Part shown: one piece after another, positions 35,547 to 46,613 of the stretch | Layout: each line of letters begins with the position of its first letter | Position numbering within the stretch: the stretch's first letter is position 1 | Assembly (NCBI RefSeq): GCF_002278035.1 | Contig: NZ_CP022604.1 | Location: forward strand, 2,242,501 to 2,306,500 | Reading direction: 5' to 3' | Length of the DNA: 64,000 bases | Source of the DNA: Ochrobactrum quorumnocens | GTDB lineage: Bacteria; Pseudomonadota; Alphaproteobacteria; Rhizobiales; Rhizobiaceae | Program-made: the position numbers and the translations under genes | The notes under the pieces: generated by a model | The model's input: the letters and a program-made list of their open reading frames with translations, nothing else | Told to the model about the DNA's origin: nothing | Database searches by the model: none

Positions 35547-36476
35547 TCAGAGCGCTTTTTCGAGCTCCGGCAACACGGTGAAGAGATCCCCGACGAGGCC
35601 GTAATCGGCAACCTGGAAGATCGGAGCTTCCTCGTCCTTGTTGATCGCAACAATCACGCGGCTGTCTTTCATGCCTGCAAGATGCTGGATCGCGCCCGAG
35701 ATACCAACTGCGATGTAAAGATCAGGTGCAACCACCTTGCCGGTCTGACCAACCTGCCAGTCGTTTGGTGCATAGCCCGCATCAACTGCCGCACGGCTGG
35801 CACCAACCGCAGCACCAAGCTTGTCAGCAACAGGCAGGATCACTTCCTGGAATTTTTCCGATGAACCAAGTGCACGACCGCCCGAGATAATGATCTTGGC
35901 AGAGGTCAGCTCCGGACGATCACCACCCGAAAGCGCGTTCTCAACAAAGCTCGACAGTGCCGGATCGCTCGCAGCATTCACGCTTTCAACTGCAGCCGAA
36001 CCACCTTCGCCGGTAGCCTGGAACGAAGCCGTACGAACGGTGATGACCTTCTTGGCATCAGTTGACTGCACAGTCTGGATTGCATTGCCTGCATAGATCG
36101 GACGCTTGAAAGTGTCAGCGGACACCACTTCCATGATTTCAGAAAGCTGCATCACATCGAGAAGTGCTGCAACGCGTGGAAGCACGTTCTTGGCCGAAGT
36201 GGTTGCTGGTGCGATGATCGTGTCGTACTGGCCTGCAAGTTCAACAATGAGTGCTGCCAATGGCTCAGCCAGACGGTTTTCCAGCGCATCGCTTTCAGCC
36301 AGCAGAACCTTGCGCACACCGGAAAGCTTTGCAGCTGCGTCAGCTGCAGCTTTCGCACCCTTGCCTGCAACCAGCACGTCCACATCGCCACCGATTTTAC
36401 CGGCAGCCGTCAGTGCCTTTGCGGTCTGATCGGAAAGGCTTGCATTGTCATGTTCGGCAATAAGAAGAATAGCCAT
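35547..36476 (-). CDS. etfA: Electron transfer flavoprotein, alpha subunit
   Basis: A 309-residue FAD-binding subunit of ETF, which carries electrons from acyl-CoA and other dehydrogenases to ETF-ubiquinone oxidoreductase. The C-terminal FAD domain has [67 protein letters not shown] and [23 protein letters not shown], all family signatures. It follows etfB by 22 bases. A GC hairpin (35515-35536) after the stop lacks a U-run on this strand because the palindromic element follows immediately. Confidence 0.97.
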   Translation of the reverse strand: MAILLIAEHDNASLSDQTAKALTAAGKIGGDVDVLVAGKGAKAAADAAAKLSGVRKVLLAESDALENRLAEPLAALIVELAGQYDTIIAPATTSAKNVLPRVAALLDVMQLSEIMEVVSADTFKRPIYAGNAIQTVQSTDAKKVITVRTASFQATGEGGSAAVESVNAASDPALSSFVENALSGGDRPELTSAKIIISGGRALGSSEKFQEVILPVADKLGAAVGASRAAVDAGYAPNDWQVGQTGKVVAPDLYIAVGISGAIQHLAGMKDSRVIVAINKDEEAPIFQVADYGLVGDLFTVLPELEKAL

Positions 36477-36498
36477 TTATCTTGTCCCTTCCGATTTC

Positions 36499-37245
36499 TT
36501 ACAATACGCCATCGGCCTTGAGCTTCTCGACCAGTTCGGAAACCGAACCGACCTTGACGCCCGCCTTGCGGCCACCCGGTTCTTCAGTCTTCAAGACCTT
36601 AAGACGCGGCGCAATATCAGCACCGAAATCGGCAGGCGACTTTTCATCAAGTGGCTTCTTCTTGGCCTTCATGATGTTTGGCAGCGATGCATAACGCGGC
36701 TGGTTCAAACGAAGATCAACTGTCACAATGGCTGGAAGCTTCACATCAATGGTCTGAAGACCGCCGTCAACTTCGCGGGTCACCTTGGCCGAACCGTCAC
36801 CCAGTTCAACTTTCGATGCAAAAGTTGCCTGGCTCCAGTTGAGAAGCGCCGAAAGCATCTGACCAGTCTGGTTGGCGTCGTCATCAATCGCCTGCTTGCC
36901 CAGGAACACGAGGTCTGGCTGTTCAGCCTCGACAACGCCTTTCAGCACCTTGGCAACACCAAGCGGCTCGACAGCTTCATCAACCTTGACCAGAATGGCA
37001 CGATCCGCACCCATGGCAAGCGCCGTGCGCAGCGTTTCCTGTGCCTGTGCCGGGCCAACCGAAACCGCGATGATTTCCGTCACCTTGCCTGCTTCCTTAA
37101 GACGGATCGCTTCTTCAACTGCAATCTCGTCAAAAGGGTTCATCGACATCTTCACGTTCGATAGCTCAACGCCCGAACCATCACCCTTAACACGGATCTT
37201 TACGTTGTAATCTACAACCCGCTTTACTGCGACAAGGACTTTCAT
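36499..37245 (-). CDS. etfB: Electron transfer flavoprotein, beta subunit
   Basis: A 248-residue AMP-binding subunit, start [20 protein letters not shown], with the ETF-beta signature around [31 protein letters not shown] and [25 protein letters not shown]. It is first in the etfB-etfA pair. The 3-hydroxyacyl-CoA dehydrogenase lies next downstream in the same direction. Confidence 0.97.
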   Translation of the reverse strand: MKVLVAVKRVVDYNVKIRVKGDGSGVELSNVKMSMNPFDEIAVEEAIRLKEAGKVTEIIAVSVGPAQAQETLRTALAMGADRAILVKVDEAVEPLGVAKVLKGVVEAEQPDLVFLGKQAIDDDANQTGQMLSALLNWSQATFASKVELGDGSAKVTREVDGGLQTIDVKLPAIVTVDLRLNQPRYASLPNIMKAKKKPLDEKSPADFGADIAPRLKVLKTEEPGGRKAGVKVGSVSELVEKLKADGVL

Positions 37246-37543
37246 CCGCGATTACCTCTTCAATGACTTTTGCGGCACGACTATGCCGCCGTGAATCTTT
37301 GCCCGCATGTCAGAATCCGACATGAAAACGTTGCTGACAGAAACGCCGCGAAACCAGCACTCCCCCGCAACATCAGGAACCGGCACGAAACCTAAAGACG
37401 GTTGACGTGCACGTCAATCGCGGATGGGCGGCAATATCGATTTAAATGAATTTATTCTGACAGATAGTCATTCCGTTTTTGCACTAACGTTTGTCAGGTC
37501 TTGTCTTGTTCGTCTGATGCCCTTTGATACTTTTCTTTTACGC

Positions 37544-37607
37544 GCTCTCCTCGCATTTTCGTCGCGTTTACAAGCCCGGACTCATGCGCTAGGAGAGCCG
37601 TGTAAAC
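37544..37607 (+). promoter_or_regulatory. Predicted pseudoknotted leader of the queCDE operon
   Basis: Two interleaved helices can form: GCTCTCCT (37544-37551) with AGGAGAGC (37591-37598), 8 bp perfect, and GTTTACA (37566-37572) with TGTAAAC (37601-37607), 7 bp perfect. The order 5'1-5'2-3'1-3'2 is an H-type pseudoknot, ending 42 bases before the queC start. It could be a cis-acting RNA. The consensus of preQ1-I was not recognised. The rest of the 403-base gap after etfB (37246-37543) holds no gene that I can support. Confidence 0.4.
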
Positions 37608-37648
37608 ATCCGGTCGCAGCCTACCCGGTCAAAACAAGGACTCAAACT

Positions 37649-38347
37649 ATGAAGACGCTTGTCATCTGCTCCGGCGGATTGGACTCCGTTTCGCTTGCGC
37701 ATAAAATCGCGGCGGAACATCAACTCACTGGCCTCATCTCCTTCGATTATGGCCAGCGGCACAAAAAAGAACTGAACTTTGCGGAAGCCTGCGCAAAGCG
37801 GCTCAACGTGCCCCATCAGATCATCGATATTCGCCCCATTGGCGCGAGCCTCACCGGTTCGGCCCTGACAGACGATATCGATGTGCCCGACGGTCATTAT
37901 GCCGAGGAAACGATGAAAGTAACCGTCGTTCCCAACCGCAATGCCATCATGCTGGCCATCGCCTTCGGTGTGGCAGCAGCACAGAAAGCCGATGCCGTGG
38001 CGCTTGCCGTTCACGGTGGCGATCATTTTATCTATCCCGATTGTCGTCCGGGATTTATCGACGCTTTTCAGAGCATGCAAAACCATGCGCTGGAAGGTTA
38101 TGCCGATATTCGGGTGCTTGCGCCCTATGTGCACAAGTCAAAAAGCGACATCGTTCTTGATGGTGCAAAATACAGGGCGCCATTTGAAGCGACATGGTCC
38201 TGCTATAAGGGCGGCGAGCATCATTGCGGGCGTTGCGGCACCTGTGTCGAACGTCGCGAGGCATTCCATCTGGCTTGCATCAACGACCCCACACACTATG
38301 AGGATGCCAACTTCTGGCGCGCAGCAATTGAGAAGAGGAACGGCTGA
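37649..38347 (+). CDS. queC: 7-cyano-7-deazaguanine synthase QueC
   Basis: A 232-residue ATP-dependent enzyme converting 7-carboxy-7-deazaguanine to preQ0. The N-terminal PP-loop SGGLDSVSLAHK and the C-terminal zinc site CYKGGEHHCGRCGTCVERREAF are visible. The frame is open much further upstream, but the ATG at 37649 has AAGGA 8 bases before it and gives the normal length. It is first in queC-queD-queE; the stop overlaps the queD start (TGATG). Confidence 0.96.
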   Translation: MKTLVICSGGLDSVSLAHKIAAEHQLTGLISFDYGQRHKKELNFAEACAKRLNVPHQIIDIRPIGASLTGSALTDDIDVPDGHYAEETMKVTVVPNRNAIMLAIAFGVAAAQKADAVALAVHGGDHFIYPDCRPGFIDAFQSMQNHALEGYADIRVLAPYVHKSKSDIVLDGAKYRAPFEATWSCYKGGEHHCGRCGTCVERREAFHLACINDPTHYEDANFWRAAIEKRNG

Positions 38348-38715
38348 TGTTTCGCATCACCAAGGAATTCCATTTCTCCGCTTCGCATCAATTGACCGAA
38401 CTTCCTGCCGATCATCAATGTGCGCGGCTGCATGGGCACAACTACATCGTTGAAGTCGAACTCTCCGCCGCCGATCTCAACGCATATGGTTTTGTGCGCG
38501 ATTATCACGAGTTGGCCCCACTCAAGCGCTATATTGATGGTGAACTCGATCACCGCCATCTCAATGATGTGCTCGGGCATCATCGTGTGACGGCGGAGTT
38601 TCTGGCGCGCCATCTTTACGACTGGTGCAAGGTCCGCTGGCAGGAAGTCACAGCTGTAAGGGTCAGCGAAACGCCAAAGACATGGGCAGAATATCGGCCC
38701 GAGTATCGGCCATGA
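38347..38715 (+). CDS. queD: 6-carboxy-5,6,7,8-tetrahydropterin synthase QueD
   Basis: A 122-residue member of the PTPS fold. Zinc-binding histidines are in FSASHQL and LHGHNY, and the catalytic Cys is in [12 protein letters not shown]. It acts on dihydroneopterin triphosphate, the first committed step to 7-deazaguanine. It is coupled at both ends: the ATG overlaps the queC stop and the stop overlaps the queE start. Confidence 0.96.
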   Translation: MFRITKEFHFSASHQLTELPADHQCARLHGHNYIVEVELSAADLNAYGFVRDYHELAPLKRYIDGELDHRHLNDVLGHHRVTAEFLARHLYDWCKVRWQEVTAVRVSETPKTWAEYRPEYRP

Positions 38716-39443
38716 AGACCGATACCGAAATCCGCATCAGCGAGATATTCGGTCCAACCATTCAGGGCGAAGGCTTGTTGAGCGGTGAGCCGACTGTTTT
38801 CGTGCGCACGGGCGGCTGCGACTACCGCTGCGTATGGTGTGATAGTCTGCACGCTGTTGAAAGCCGCTTTCGCCATGACTGGAAACCGATGAGCGTTGAC
38901 GCCATCTGGCATGAAGTGACGATACTTTCTGGAAAAAAACCAATAACAGTGTCACTTTCTGGCGGCAACCCAGCTATTCAGCCTTTGGGACCACTGATCG
39001 ATCATGGTCACACGCAAGGTTATCGCTTTGCACTCGAAACACAGGGATCGGTAGCAAAGGACTGGTTTTCAAGGCTCGACACGCTTGTTCTGAGCCCAAA
39101 ACCGCCTTCAAGCGGCATGGAGACGGATTGGGATGCGCTTGCCGCTTCCATCGATGCGGCAGGCTCAAAGCCGACGACTGTGCTTAAATTCGTTATCTTC
39201 GATGATGCGGATTATGCTTTTGCAAAAGCTGCATCGGCTCGTCATCCGCATTTGGCAGTTTATCTTCAACCAGGCAATCACACGCCGCCGCCGCCCGAGG
39301 ATGACGATGCACGGATCGATATGGACGGCATCATGCGCCGCATGGAATGGCTGATCGACAAGGTGATGCAGGATCGCTGGTTCGAGGCGCACGTCCTGCC
39401 CCAGCTTCATGTATTGATCTGGGGCAACAAACGCGGCGTTTAA
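38712..39443 (+). CDS. queE: 7-carboxy-7-deazaguanine synthase QueE
   Basis: A 243-residue radical SAM enzyme. The cluster motif is [10 protein letters not shown] (CxxxCxxC) after [24 protein letters not shown], the standard QueE N-terminus. It rearranges the pterin from QueD into the deazapurine used by QueC. The start at 38712 overlaps the queD stop (ATGA); the frame is open upstream inside queD but is not used. The operon feeds queuosine tRNA modification, with queF and tgt elsewhere. Confidence 0.95.
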   Translation: MKTDTEIRISEIFGPTIQGEGLLSGEPTVFVRTGGCDYRCVWCDSLHAVESRFRHDWKPMSVDAIWHEVTILSGKKPITVSLSGGNPAIQPLGPLIDHGHTQGYRFALETQGSVAKDWFSRLDTLVLSPKPPSSGMETDWDALAASIDAAGSKPTTVLKFVIFDDADYAFAKAASARHPHLAVYLQPGNHTPPPPEDDDARIDMDGIMRRMEWLIDKVMQDRWFEAHVLPQLHVLIWGNKRGV

Positions 39444-39446
39444 AAA

Positions 39447-40031
39447 TCAGCGGTTAGCGCCGGGCACCCACAGCACATCACTCGCGCCGTTATCATTGAC
39501 GGCGCGGGCGGCGACAAAGAGGAAATCGGAGAGGCGGTTGATATACTGCAGCGCTTCTTTCGAGACCACCTCGCCCTCAGTCTTTGCAAGCTGTACCATC
39601 AGCCTCTCAGCACGACGCGAAACCGTGCGTGCCAGATGCAGTGCCGCAGAAGCAGGCGAACCACCCGGCAGAATGAACGAACGCAGCGGAGGAATATCCG
39701 CATTCAGATAATCAATATCTGATTCAAGCCGTGTAACCTGCGATGCAGCGATACGCAGCGGCTCATAAGCAGGTGGCTGACCGTCATCGGGCGTTGAAAG
39801 ATCGGCACCAAGATCGAACAGGTCATTCTGGATGCGCATAAGCATCACATCGATATGCCCATGCTCTGCACCAGTCGTATGAAGCCGAACCAGGCCAATA
39901 CAGGCATTGGTTTCGTCAACCGTGCCGTAGGATTCAACGCGCAGATCGGATTTCAGCCTGCGCGGACCCGAGGTCAGGCCTGTTGTTCCATCATCGCCTG
40001 TGCGTGTATAAATCTTGTTGAGTTTGACCAT
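39447..40031 (-). CDS. Cob(I)alamin adenosyltransferase, PduO type
   Basis: A 194-residue PduO/MMAB-type enzyme that transfers adenosyl from ATP to cobalamin. The N-terminus KIYTRTGDDGTTGLTSG is the ATP-binding signature. ESYGTVDETNACIGL and FILPGGSPASAALHLARTVSRRAER are also diagnostic. It lies 2 bases after the HIG1-protein gene, so the two are cotranscribed. It converges on queE with only 3 bases between stops. Confidence 0.95.
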   Translation of the reverse strand: MVKLNKIYTRTGDDGTTGLTSGPRRLKSDLRVESYGTVDETNACIGLVRLHTTGAEHGHIDVMLMRIQNDLFDLGADLSTPDDGQPPAYEPLRIAASQVTRLESDIDYLNADIPPLRSFILPGGSPASAALHLARTVSRRAERLMVQLAKTEGEVVSKEALQYINRLSDFLFVAARAVNDNGASDVLWVPGANR

Positions 40032-40033
40032 TT

Positions 40034-40237
40034 TTACTGCCCACTCGTCTGGCGCGCGAAATAAACGGCTGCGACGATCAGCACGATCGCGACGAACTGC
40101 AAAAAGACTCGCAGCTGCATCATTTTGTTGGAGAAGTTGCCGTCACCGCCGCGCATCATATTACGCAGGCCGATAATCAGCACAATTGCCACCGCGAACA
40201 TGGCCACCATGGCCGCAGCCTTGAACAGAAAGTCCAT
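40034..40237 (-). CDS. HIG1-domain twin transmembrane protein
   Basis: A 67-residue inner-membrane protein with two helices (about 6-25 and 46-61) around a polar loop containing RNMMRGGDGNFSNKMMQLRVFLQ. The QLRVFLQ stretch fits the HIG1 motif (Q/I)x3(R/H)xRx3Q. In mitochondria and alphaproteobacteria HIG1 proteins associate with cytochrome oxidase supercomplexes; here that is inference. It is consistently placed before the adenosyltransferase gene in Rhizobiales (from memory). Confidence 0.85.
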   Translation of the reverse strand: MDFLFKAAAMVAMFAVAIVLIIGLRNMMRGGDGNFSNKMMQLRVFLQFVAIVLIVAAVYFARQTSGQ

Positions 40238-40291
40238 TTATTTCTCTCCCATAATCCGCCATCTCTGTTTTTAAGACTGGGCTTGTTTGTT

Positions 40292-41134
40292 TCAAGACTG
40301 GTCGGACAGCATTCGATAGAGCCAGCGCGACGGCAGCAGGCGTCGTGCCAGAATACCCAGTTTCGCAGGTCGTGTAACCGCGTAATGCGGACGCGGCTTA
40401 GGCGCCTCCAAAGCATGCACAAGTACCGCGTAAACCGCCTCTGGGCCAAGCTTGTTTTTAGACTTCGTACCGCCTTCATCGAGTTTCGCCATCTGACGCT
40501 GATAAAGCTCGCGATGCACGGAATGCTCGAGATCAATATTGGCGCGCGCATGCATGGCTGCATTATAGGTGAACTGCGAGGCAATCGGCCCCGGTTCAAT
40601 CATCGAAACCTCAATACCGGAGCCTTCCAGTTCCATCCGCTGCGCGAGCATCAAACCCTCAAGCGCAAATTTTGATGCCACATAAGCACCGCGCCATTTC
40701 ATCGGCACAAGCCCAAGAATGGAAGAACAATGCACAATGCGGCCATACCCCTGTGCCCGCATCACTGGAACGATACGACGTGTCAGATCATGCCAGCCGA
40801 AGAAATTTGCTTCAAACTGCGCACGTAATGCTTCAACCGGCAGATCCTCAATTGCCCCCGGCTGCGCATAGGCACCATTGTTGAAAAGAGCGTCCAGCTT
40901 GCCATCCGTCGCACGCAAAACTTCATCGACCAGCACTTCAATCGACTGCGGCTCGGTGTAATCAAGATAGAAAGCCTCAAGCCCCTTGGCTGTGAGTGCC
41001 GCAATATCTTCATCCTTGCGTGCAGTCGCAAACACGCGCCATCCGGCCTTATGTAAAGCCTCGGCACAATAGGCACCGATACCGGAAGAGCAGCCGGTGA
41101 TGATAATGCTGCGCTTTTCGCTCTCTGGAGCCAT
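40292..41134 (-). CDS. Short-chain dehydrogenase/reductase (SDR) family protein
   Basis: About 280 residues of classical SDR: cofactor loop ITGCSSGIGAYCAEAL (TGxxxGIG), the NNGAYAQPG segment in place of NNAG, catalytic Ser in CSSILGLVPM and YVASKFALEG (YxxxK). The substrate is not predictable; the pattern resembles YbbO/retinol-dehydrogenase-like SDRs. The frame extends to 41212, inside a repeat, so the ATG at 41134 (GAGG 9 bases upstream) is preferred. It is divergent from the YihY gene. Confidence 0.87.
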   Translation of the reverse strand: MAPESEKRSIIITGCSSGIGAYCAEALHKAGWRVFATARKDEDIAALTAKGLEAFYLDYTEPQSIEVLVDEVLRATDGKLDALFNNGAYAQPGAIEDLPVEALRAQFEANFFGWHDLTRRIVPVMRAQGYGRIVHCSSILGLVPMKWRGAYVASKFALEGLMLAQRMELEGSGIEVSMIEPGPIASQFTYNAAMHARANIDLEHSVHRELYQRQMAKLDEGGTKSKNKLGPEAVYAVLVHALEAPKPRPHYAVTRPAKLGILARRLLPSRWLYRMLSDQS

Positions 41135-41200
41135 CAACCTGTTCCTCGCGGTCGCGTTTTCGCAACAGTGCTTGATTCGTGCCCGGTTTAAAATCGCTAC

Positions 41201-41303
41201 AGCATCGGCCATAAAATCGGAATCGATTTTATGGAAGCACGATGCGTAGATTCAATAGCACAGAGCGACCTTTGTGTGCCCAAAGAGGGCGCGAGGCGCT
41301 CTA
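41201..41303 (+). repeat. Mosaic palindromic repeat, full copy
   Basis: AGCATCGGCCATAAAATCGG, CGATTTTATGG, ACGATGCGTAGATTCAATAG, GAGCGACC, CCCAAAGAGGGCGCG, GGCGCTCTA. It aligns with 30116-30216 and, inverted, 29843-29890. It sits between the divergent SDR and YihY genes and generates false upstream starts for both. Confidence 0.85.
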
Positions 41304-41384
41304 TGCCCTTGCAATGTCGAATCTAATACTAGATTTAAGGGCGCTTGGGTCGTTTGTCGGTTTACCGAAGGGAAAAATCTGCGG

Positions 41385-42251
41385 ATGCGAAAAATCAGAC
41401 GTTTTATCCGTCAGATCACTTTCGATGTTTATGGGCATTTCAGCACAGACGATGGCTGGGCATTCGCCTCGCATATCGCCCTTTCGGGCCTTATGGCTCT
41501 GTTCCCGTTTCTGATCTTTGCAACCTCACTCGCCAGCTTTCTCGGCACTAAAGAATTCGCCAATACGGCGGTACACGTCGTTTTTGACATGTGGCCATCC
41601 AACATTGCCGGCCCTATCGCCAATGAGGTGACGAACGTTCTGACAGTGCAGCGCGGTGGATTGTTGACGGTCAGTGTGATCGCTGCCGCCTATTTTGCCT
41701 CCAATGGCGTGGAAGCACTGCGCATGTCACTCAATCGCGCCTATCGCGTAACTGACCAGCGCTCGATCATTTTCTGCCGCCTGCAAAGCCTGGGCTTTGT
41801 ACTCCTTGGCACAATCAGTCTCATGGCGATCAGCTTTCTGCTGGTTCTGGCACCGCTGGCCGTGCGCCTTGCCGAGCAATGGTTTCCAGATATCGCACCC
41901 TTCACAGGCACGATTGCAATATGGCGCTATACGATTGCCGTGATTGTTCTGGTGCTTGCGCTCTTTATCGTGCACATCTGGTTGCCTGCCGGGCGCCGAC
42001 GTCTGAGCGACATTCTGCCGGGCATTGGGATCACACTCGTTGCATGGCTTGCTGCCGCAACCGCCTTCGCAAAGTATCTCGAAACATTTGCAAGCTACGT
42101 CACCACCTATGCGGGCCTTGCCTCGATCATGGTGGCGATCGTCTTTCTCTACATGCTCTCGGCCATCTTCATCATCGGCGCAGAAATCAATGCCGCGATC
42201 ATGAATTTCCGCAAACGCGAGCAGCAGCCCGATCTTATCGACGCAAAGTAG
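41385..42251 (+). CDS. YihY/virulence factor BrkB family membrane protein
   Basis: A 288-residue inner-membrane protein with six or so transmembrane helices. Characteristic segments are the N-terminal DGWAFASHIALSGLMALFPFLIF, YFASNGVEALRMSLNRAYRV, RRLSDILPGIGITLVAWLAAATAFAKYL and the last helix YTTYAGLASIMVAIVFLYMLSAIFIIGAEINA. The molecular function is not established; the old annotation as ribonuclease BN is wrong. The start at 41385 gives MRKIRRFIRQ; the longer frame to 41274 comes from the repeat. The 3' end overlaps the convergent DMT gene by 17 bases. Confidence 0.9.
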   Translation: MRKIRRFIRQITFDVYGHFSTDDGWAFASHIALSGLMALFPFLIFATSLASFLGTKEFANTAVHVVFDMWPSNIAGPIANEVTNVLTVQRGGLLTVSVIAAAYFASNGVEALRMSLNRAYRVTDQRSIIFCRLQSLGFVLLGTISLMAISFLLVLAPLAVRLAEQWFPDIAPFTGTIAIWRYTIAVIVLVLALFIVHIWLPAGRRRLSDILPGIGITLVAWLAAATAFAKYLETFASYVTTYAGLASIMVAIVFLYMLSAIFIIGAEINAAIMNFRKREQQPDLIDAK

Positions 42252-43092
42252 TCAGAGCCACGCCGAGCGTGGTTACCACCATGCCTGCAATCTGGATCGG
42301 GCCAAGCGTTTCACCGAAAATCAGATAGGCCATGATCGCAGCCGTGCCTGGTACGAGATAAAACAGCGATGCCACCTTCGACATGGCACCTTCGCGGATC
42401 ATCACCAGAAGCGCCAGAATGGCACCTATGGAAATGGCAAGTGTCAGCCAGACCAACGCAAAGATAAGCTCCGGCGACCAGATCATCACGCGTGTTTCAA
42501 ATGCGAAAGCCCCGATCGCGGTCAAAGCCGCTGCTGCGATATATTGCACAGCAGTGCCAGCCTTAAGATCGCCTGCAGTTCCAAAGCGCTTTTGCCAAAC
42601 CGTACCTGTGCTGATAGCCAGAACAGCCACAAAGGCCGCGAACAGGCTTTGCGGATCAACGCCATTACCGGCAGAAAACTTCGGCCAAACCACCATGGCA
42701 ACGCCCAGAAAGCCAACGAGAAGGCCCAGCCATTGCCGCCCGCTCGCACGCTCTCCCAGAAGAAGCGCTGCAATCAGCGTGGTCAGCATGGGCTGCAGAC
42801 CTGCAACAAGTCCGGACATGCCTGCGGGCAATCCGTGATGCACAGCCCAAAAAAGCGCTGAAAGATAAACGCCATGAATAAGGCAACCGGTAATGGCGGC
42901 GTGCATCAAAACCTTGCCTCTTGGCCAGACGCTGTGGCTTGCCGATGCCCAGAGGATCATGATGGCGGCTGCAATGGAAAACCGCACCGCCATGAAAGTG
43001 AACGGCTCCGCATAGGGCATTGAGAGCCCGGCACCGATAAAGCCGGTAGCCCAGAGCAGGACAAACATGATGGGAAAAAAGCGGGTGGCCAT
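42235..43092 (-). CDS. DMT superfamily (EamA) membrane transporter
   Basis: A 285-residue permease with about ten transmembrane helices in two EamA repeats; N-terminus FFPIMFVLLWATGFIGAGLSMPYAEPF, end YLIFGETLGPIQIAGMVVTTLGVALTTL. The substrate is unknown. An earlier in-frame start at 43122 is possible, but the ATG at 43092 fits the family better. It is one of three EamA permeases in the window (13648, 42235, 56714) with no close sequence similarity by eye. Confidence 0.88.
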   Translation of the reverse strand: MATRFFPIMFVLLWATGFIGAGLSMPYAEPFTFMAVRFSIAAAIMILWASASHSVWPRGKVLMHAAITGCLIHGVYLSALFWAVHHGLPAGMSGLVAGLQPMLTTLIAALLLGERASGRQWLGLLVGFLGVAMVVWPKFSAGNGVDPQSLFAAFVAVLAISTGTVWQKRFGTAGDLKAGTAVQYIAAAALTAIGAFAFETRVMIWSPELIFALVWLTLAISIGAILALLVMIREGAMSKVASLFYLVPGTAAIMAYLIFGETLGPIQIAGMVVTTLGVALTTLRR

Positions 43093-43209
43093 AATGCAGA
43101 CTTTCTTGTTTGCGGCCTGCAATAGTCTTCTTGGCGCTATTAGACCATCACATAAATCTGATTGCTGCGATCAATTTGCCAAATGCTTCTCACCGACCTA
43201 TGAAACGGC

Positions 43210-43695
43210 ATGGACGCTCAAAACGACACAATCCGCATTCTCGTTGATGCCGACGCCTGCCCGGTGAAGGCTGAAATCTATCGTGTTGCCGAACGCCATG
43301 GCTTGCCCGTGGTTCTCGTCGCCAACAGCTATATCGCCATCCCGCGCGACGCAGAACGCGTTGAGCGTGTGGTGGTTTCCGACAAGCTTGATGCAGCCGA
43401 TGACTGGATTGCAGAAAATTCCCGACCGGGCACGGTTGTGATCACTGCGGATATCCCGCTCGCGAGCCGGTCGATTGCAATGGGTGCGGCGGTTATTGCG
43501 CCTAATGGAAAAGTGCACACGACAAGCACCATCGGCAATACGCTCGCCACCCGTAACTTGATGGATTCGCTGCGTTCCGCAGGCGAAATCACGCGTGGCC
43601 CGGCACCATTTTCACCAAAAGATCGCTCGGCATTCCTGTCGGCGCTCGAACTGGTCATCGTCCAGCTCAAGCGTTCGGGATTCAAATCAGCTTGA
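43210..43695 (+). CDS. YaiI/YqxD family protein (DUF188)
   Basis: A 161-residue member of DUF188, a predicted PIN-like nuclease fold. Signatures are [22 protein letters not shown] at the N-terminus, [26 protein letters not shown] in the middle and [21 protein letters not shown] near the end. The conserved acidic residues (DADACP, TADIPLA) fit a metal site; activity is unproven. The 3' end overlaps the convergent LysE gene by 9 bases. Confidence 0.93.
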   Translation: MDAQNDTIRILVDADACPVKAEIYRVAERHGLPVVLVANSYIAIPRDAERVERVVVSDKLDAADDWIAENSRPGTVVITADIPLASRSIAMGAAVIAPNGKVHTTSTIGNTLATRNLMDSLRSAGEITRGPAPFSPKDRSAFLSALELVIVQLKRSGFKSA

Positions 43696-44307
43696 CCGTA
43701 TGGAAGCGGTCGCAATGCCGGCACCGACGAGCATAGTTCCGCCAGCACGGTTGAAGATGCGCAAGGCACGCTCATTTGCAAAGAAGTGCCGCGCCCGTGT
43801 GGCGACCAGCGCATAAGCGAAGGCATTGAGAAATGCGAGCACGAGGAACGTGCTTTCAAAGACCAGCATCTGCGTCATGAAAGCGGCATGCGGGCTGAGG
43901 AACTGCGGCAGGAAAGCCACAAAAAACGTGATGCTTTTAGGATTAAGTGCTGTCACCAGCCACGCATGGAGCAGCATTTTTACTGGCTTTACCTGATCAT
44001 GTCGCGCTTTGGCGTCCATGGTTCCGCCAGCGCGAAACAGCTTTATGCCGAGCCAGATGAGATAGGCAGCGCCAGCCCATTTGACGGCGGTAAAAATCGT
44101 GGCTGATGCTGCAAGCAATGCACCAACCCCCAGCATTGAAAGCGTCATAGCGGTGAAATCACCAAGAGCGACACCGATAGCCATAGGAAGTGCTGCTTTC
44201 CAGCCTTGCCCAAGCGCATAGGACACTACCAGCAAAACCGTGGGTCCCGGAATAATAAGAAGCACGACAGATGCGGCAGAAAATGCCAGCCAGACTTCAA
44301 CGCTCAT
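43687..44307 (-). CDS. LysE/RhtB family amino-acid exporter
   Basis: A 206-residue inner-membrane protein with six hydrophobic segments. The N-terminal [31 protein letters not shown] is the LysE/RhtB signature, followed by [17 protein letters not shown] and [17 protein letters not shown]. It is a probable exporter of amino acids or homoserine-lactone-like compounds; the substrate is not inferable. The ATG at 44307 has AGAGGAAG about 6 bases upstream; a TTG two codons earlier is less likely. Confidence 0.9.
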   Translation of the reverse strand: MSVEVWLAFSAASVVLLIIPGPTVLLVVSYALGQGWKAALPMAIGVALGDFTAMTLSMLGVGALLAASATIFTAVKWAGAAYLIWLGIKLFRAGGTMDAKARHDQVKPVKMLLHAWLVTALNPKSITFFVAFLPQFLSPHAAFMTQMLVFESTFLVLAFLNAFAYALVATRARHFFANERALRIFNRAGGTMLVGAGIATASIRSS

Positions 44308-44362
44308 GAGCAACTTCCTCTTTCTTAAAAAGAGGAAGCCACTGAATGCGATACTTGTCTAT

Positions 44363-45067
44363 CTAAAGTTTCTGTGCAGCCTCGATCAACTTGATTGCGT
44401 CGGGACTATCCCAAGGCGCAGGCCCGTTCATGGAGGCAATCTGACAACCTTCCTTATCGACCAGCAGTGTCACCGGAAGGCCAAATGCCAGATTCTTGCG
44501 CTTCAACTCATTGAAGCTCGACATGGTCGCGTCACGGTTCAGGCTCAGGCTCTTGATGCCGATCTCTTCAAGAAACTTTTTCGGCTTTTCGTCGGAACCT
44601 GTATCGATATTGATGGCAACGACATCAAAATCGCTGCCGCCCTTTGCTGCCTGAAGATTGTCGAGTTCCGGCATTTCTTCACGGCATGGCGCGCACCACG
44701 TCGCCCACAGATTAACAAGAAGCGTTTTGCCCTTATAATCACCAAGCGTCATTTGTTTGCCGTCAGGTCCGGTGAAAGCGATATGGGCAACCGAAATCGG
44801 CTTTTCCGCCGCACGCATGGCAGCGACACTTCCAGTTGCGGCGGCATCAAGGCTCTTGAGCGAATCTGCTTTCAACGCACATTGTGCGGAAGCCTCATCA
44901 CTTTGAGCAGAAACAGAGCTTGCGGCTGAAACATTGCTATCAGATGCATTGCCAGAAGGCCGTTCCATCACGTATACCGCCCCGATACCGGCAATGACAC
45001 CGGCAAGAGCTGCAAGAAGGACGATCTTCCGATTTCCTGGCTTTGCCTTATCGTTGTTTTCTGCCAT
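44363..45067 (-). CDS. TlpA-like thiol:disulfide interchange protein
   Basis: A 234-residue membrane-anchored periplasmic thioredoxin. One N-terminal transmembrane anchor (about 14-31, IVLLAALAGVIAGIGAVYVM), a Ser/Ala linker, then a TlpA/ResA-type domain with the active site WATWCAPCREEMPEL. It likely reduces disulfides for cytochrome c or oxidase assembly, as TlpA does in Bradyrhizobium. A further Cys (SAQCALK) lies in the linker. It is divergent from argH. Confidence 0.92.
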   Translation of the reverse strand: MAENNDKAKPGNRKIVLLAALAGVIAGIGAVYVMERPSGNASDSNVSAASSVSAQSDEASAQCALKADSLKSLDAAATGSVAAMRAAEKPISVAHIAFTGPDGKQMTLGDYKGKTLLVNLWATWCAPCREEMPELDNLQAAKGGSDFDVVAINIDTGSDEKPKKFLEEIGIKSLSLNRDATMSSFNELKRKNLAFGLPVTLLVDKEGCQIASMNGPAPWDSPDAIKLIEAAQKL

Positions 45068-45087
45068 CTCGCGTCACTTTTCCTTAA

Positions 45088-46512
<1,425 letters not shown>

Positions 46513-46531
46513 GCGATACGATCTTAGTGAC

Positions 46532-46560
46532 ATCACTCTTGAAGGAGTGATTTCACTTTC
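46532..46560 (+). terminator. Weak terminator-like hairpin after argH
   Basis: A 7-bp stem (ATCACTC/GAGTGAT, 46532-46551) followed by TTCACTTTC. The poor U-run suggests only partial termination before lptM. Confidence 0.4.
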
Positions 46561-46613
46561 AGATATTTTGGGTTAGACCTGACCCATAGTACAAATTCCG
46601 GGAACCAAAGCTG

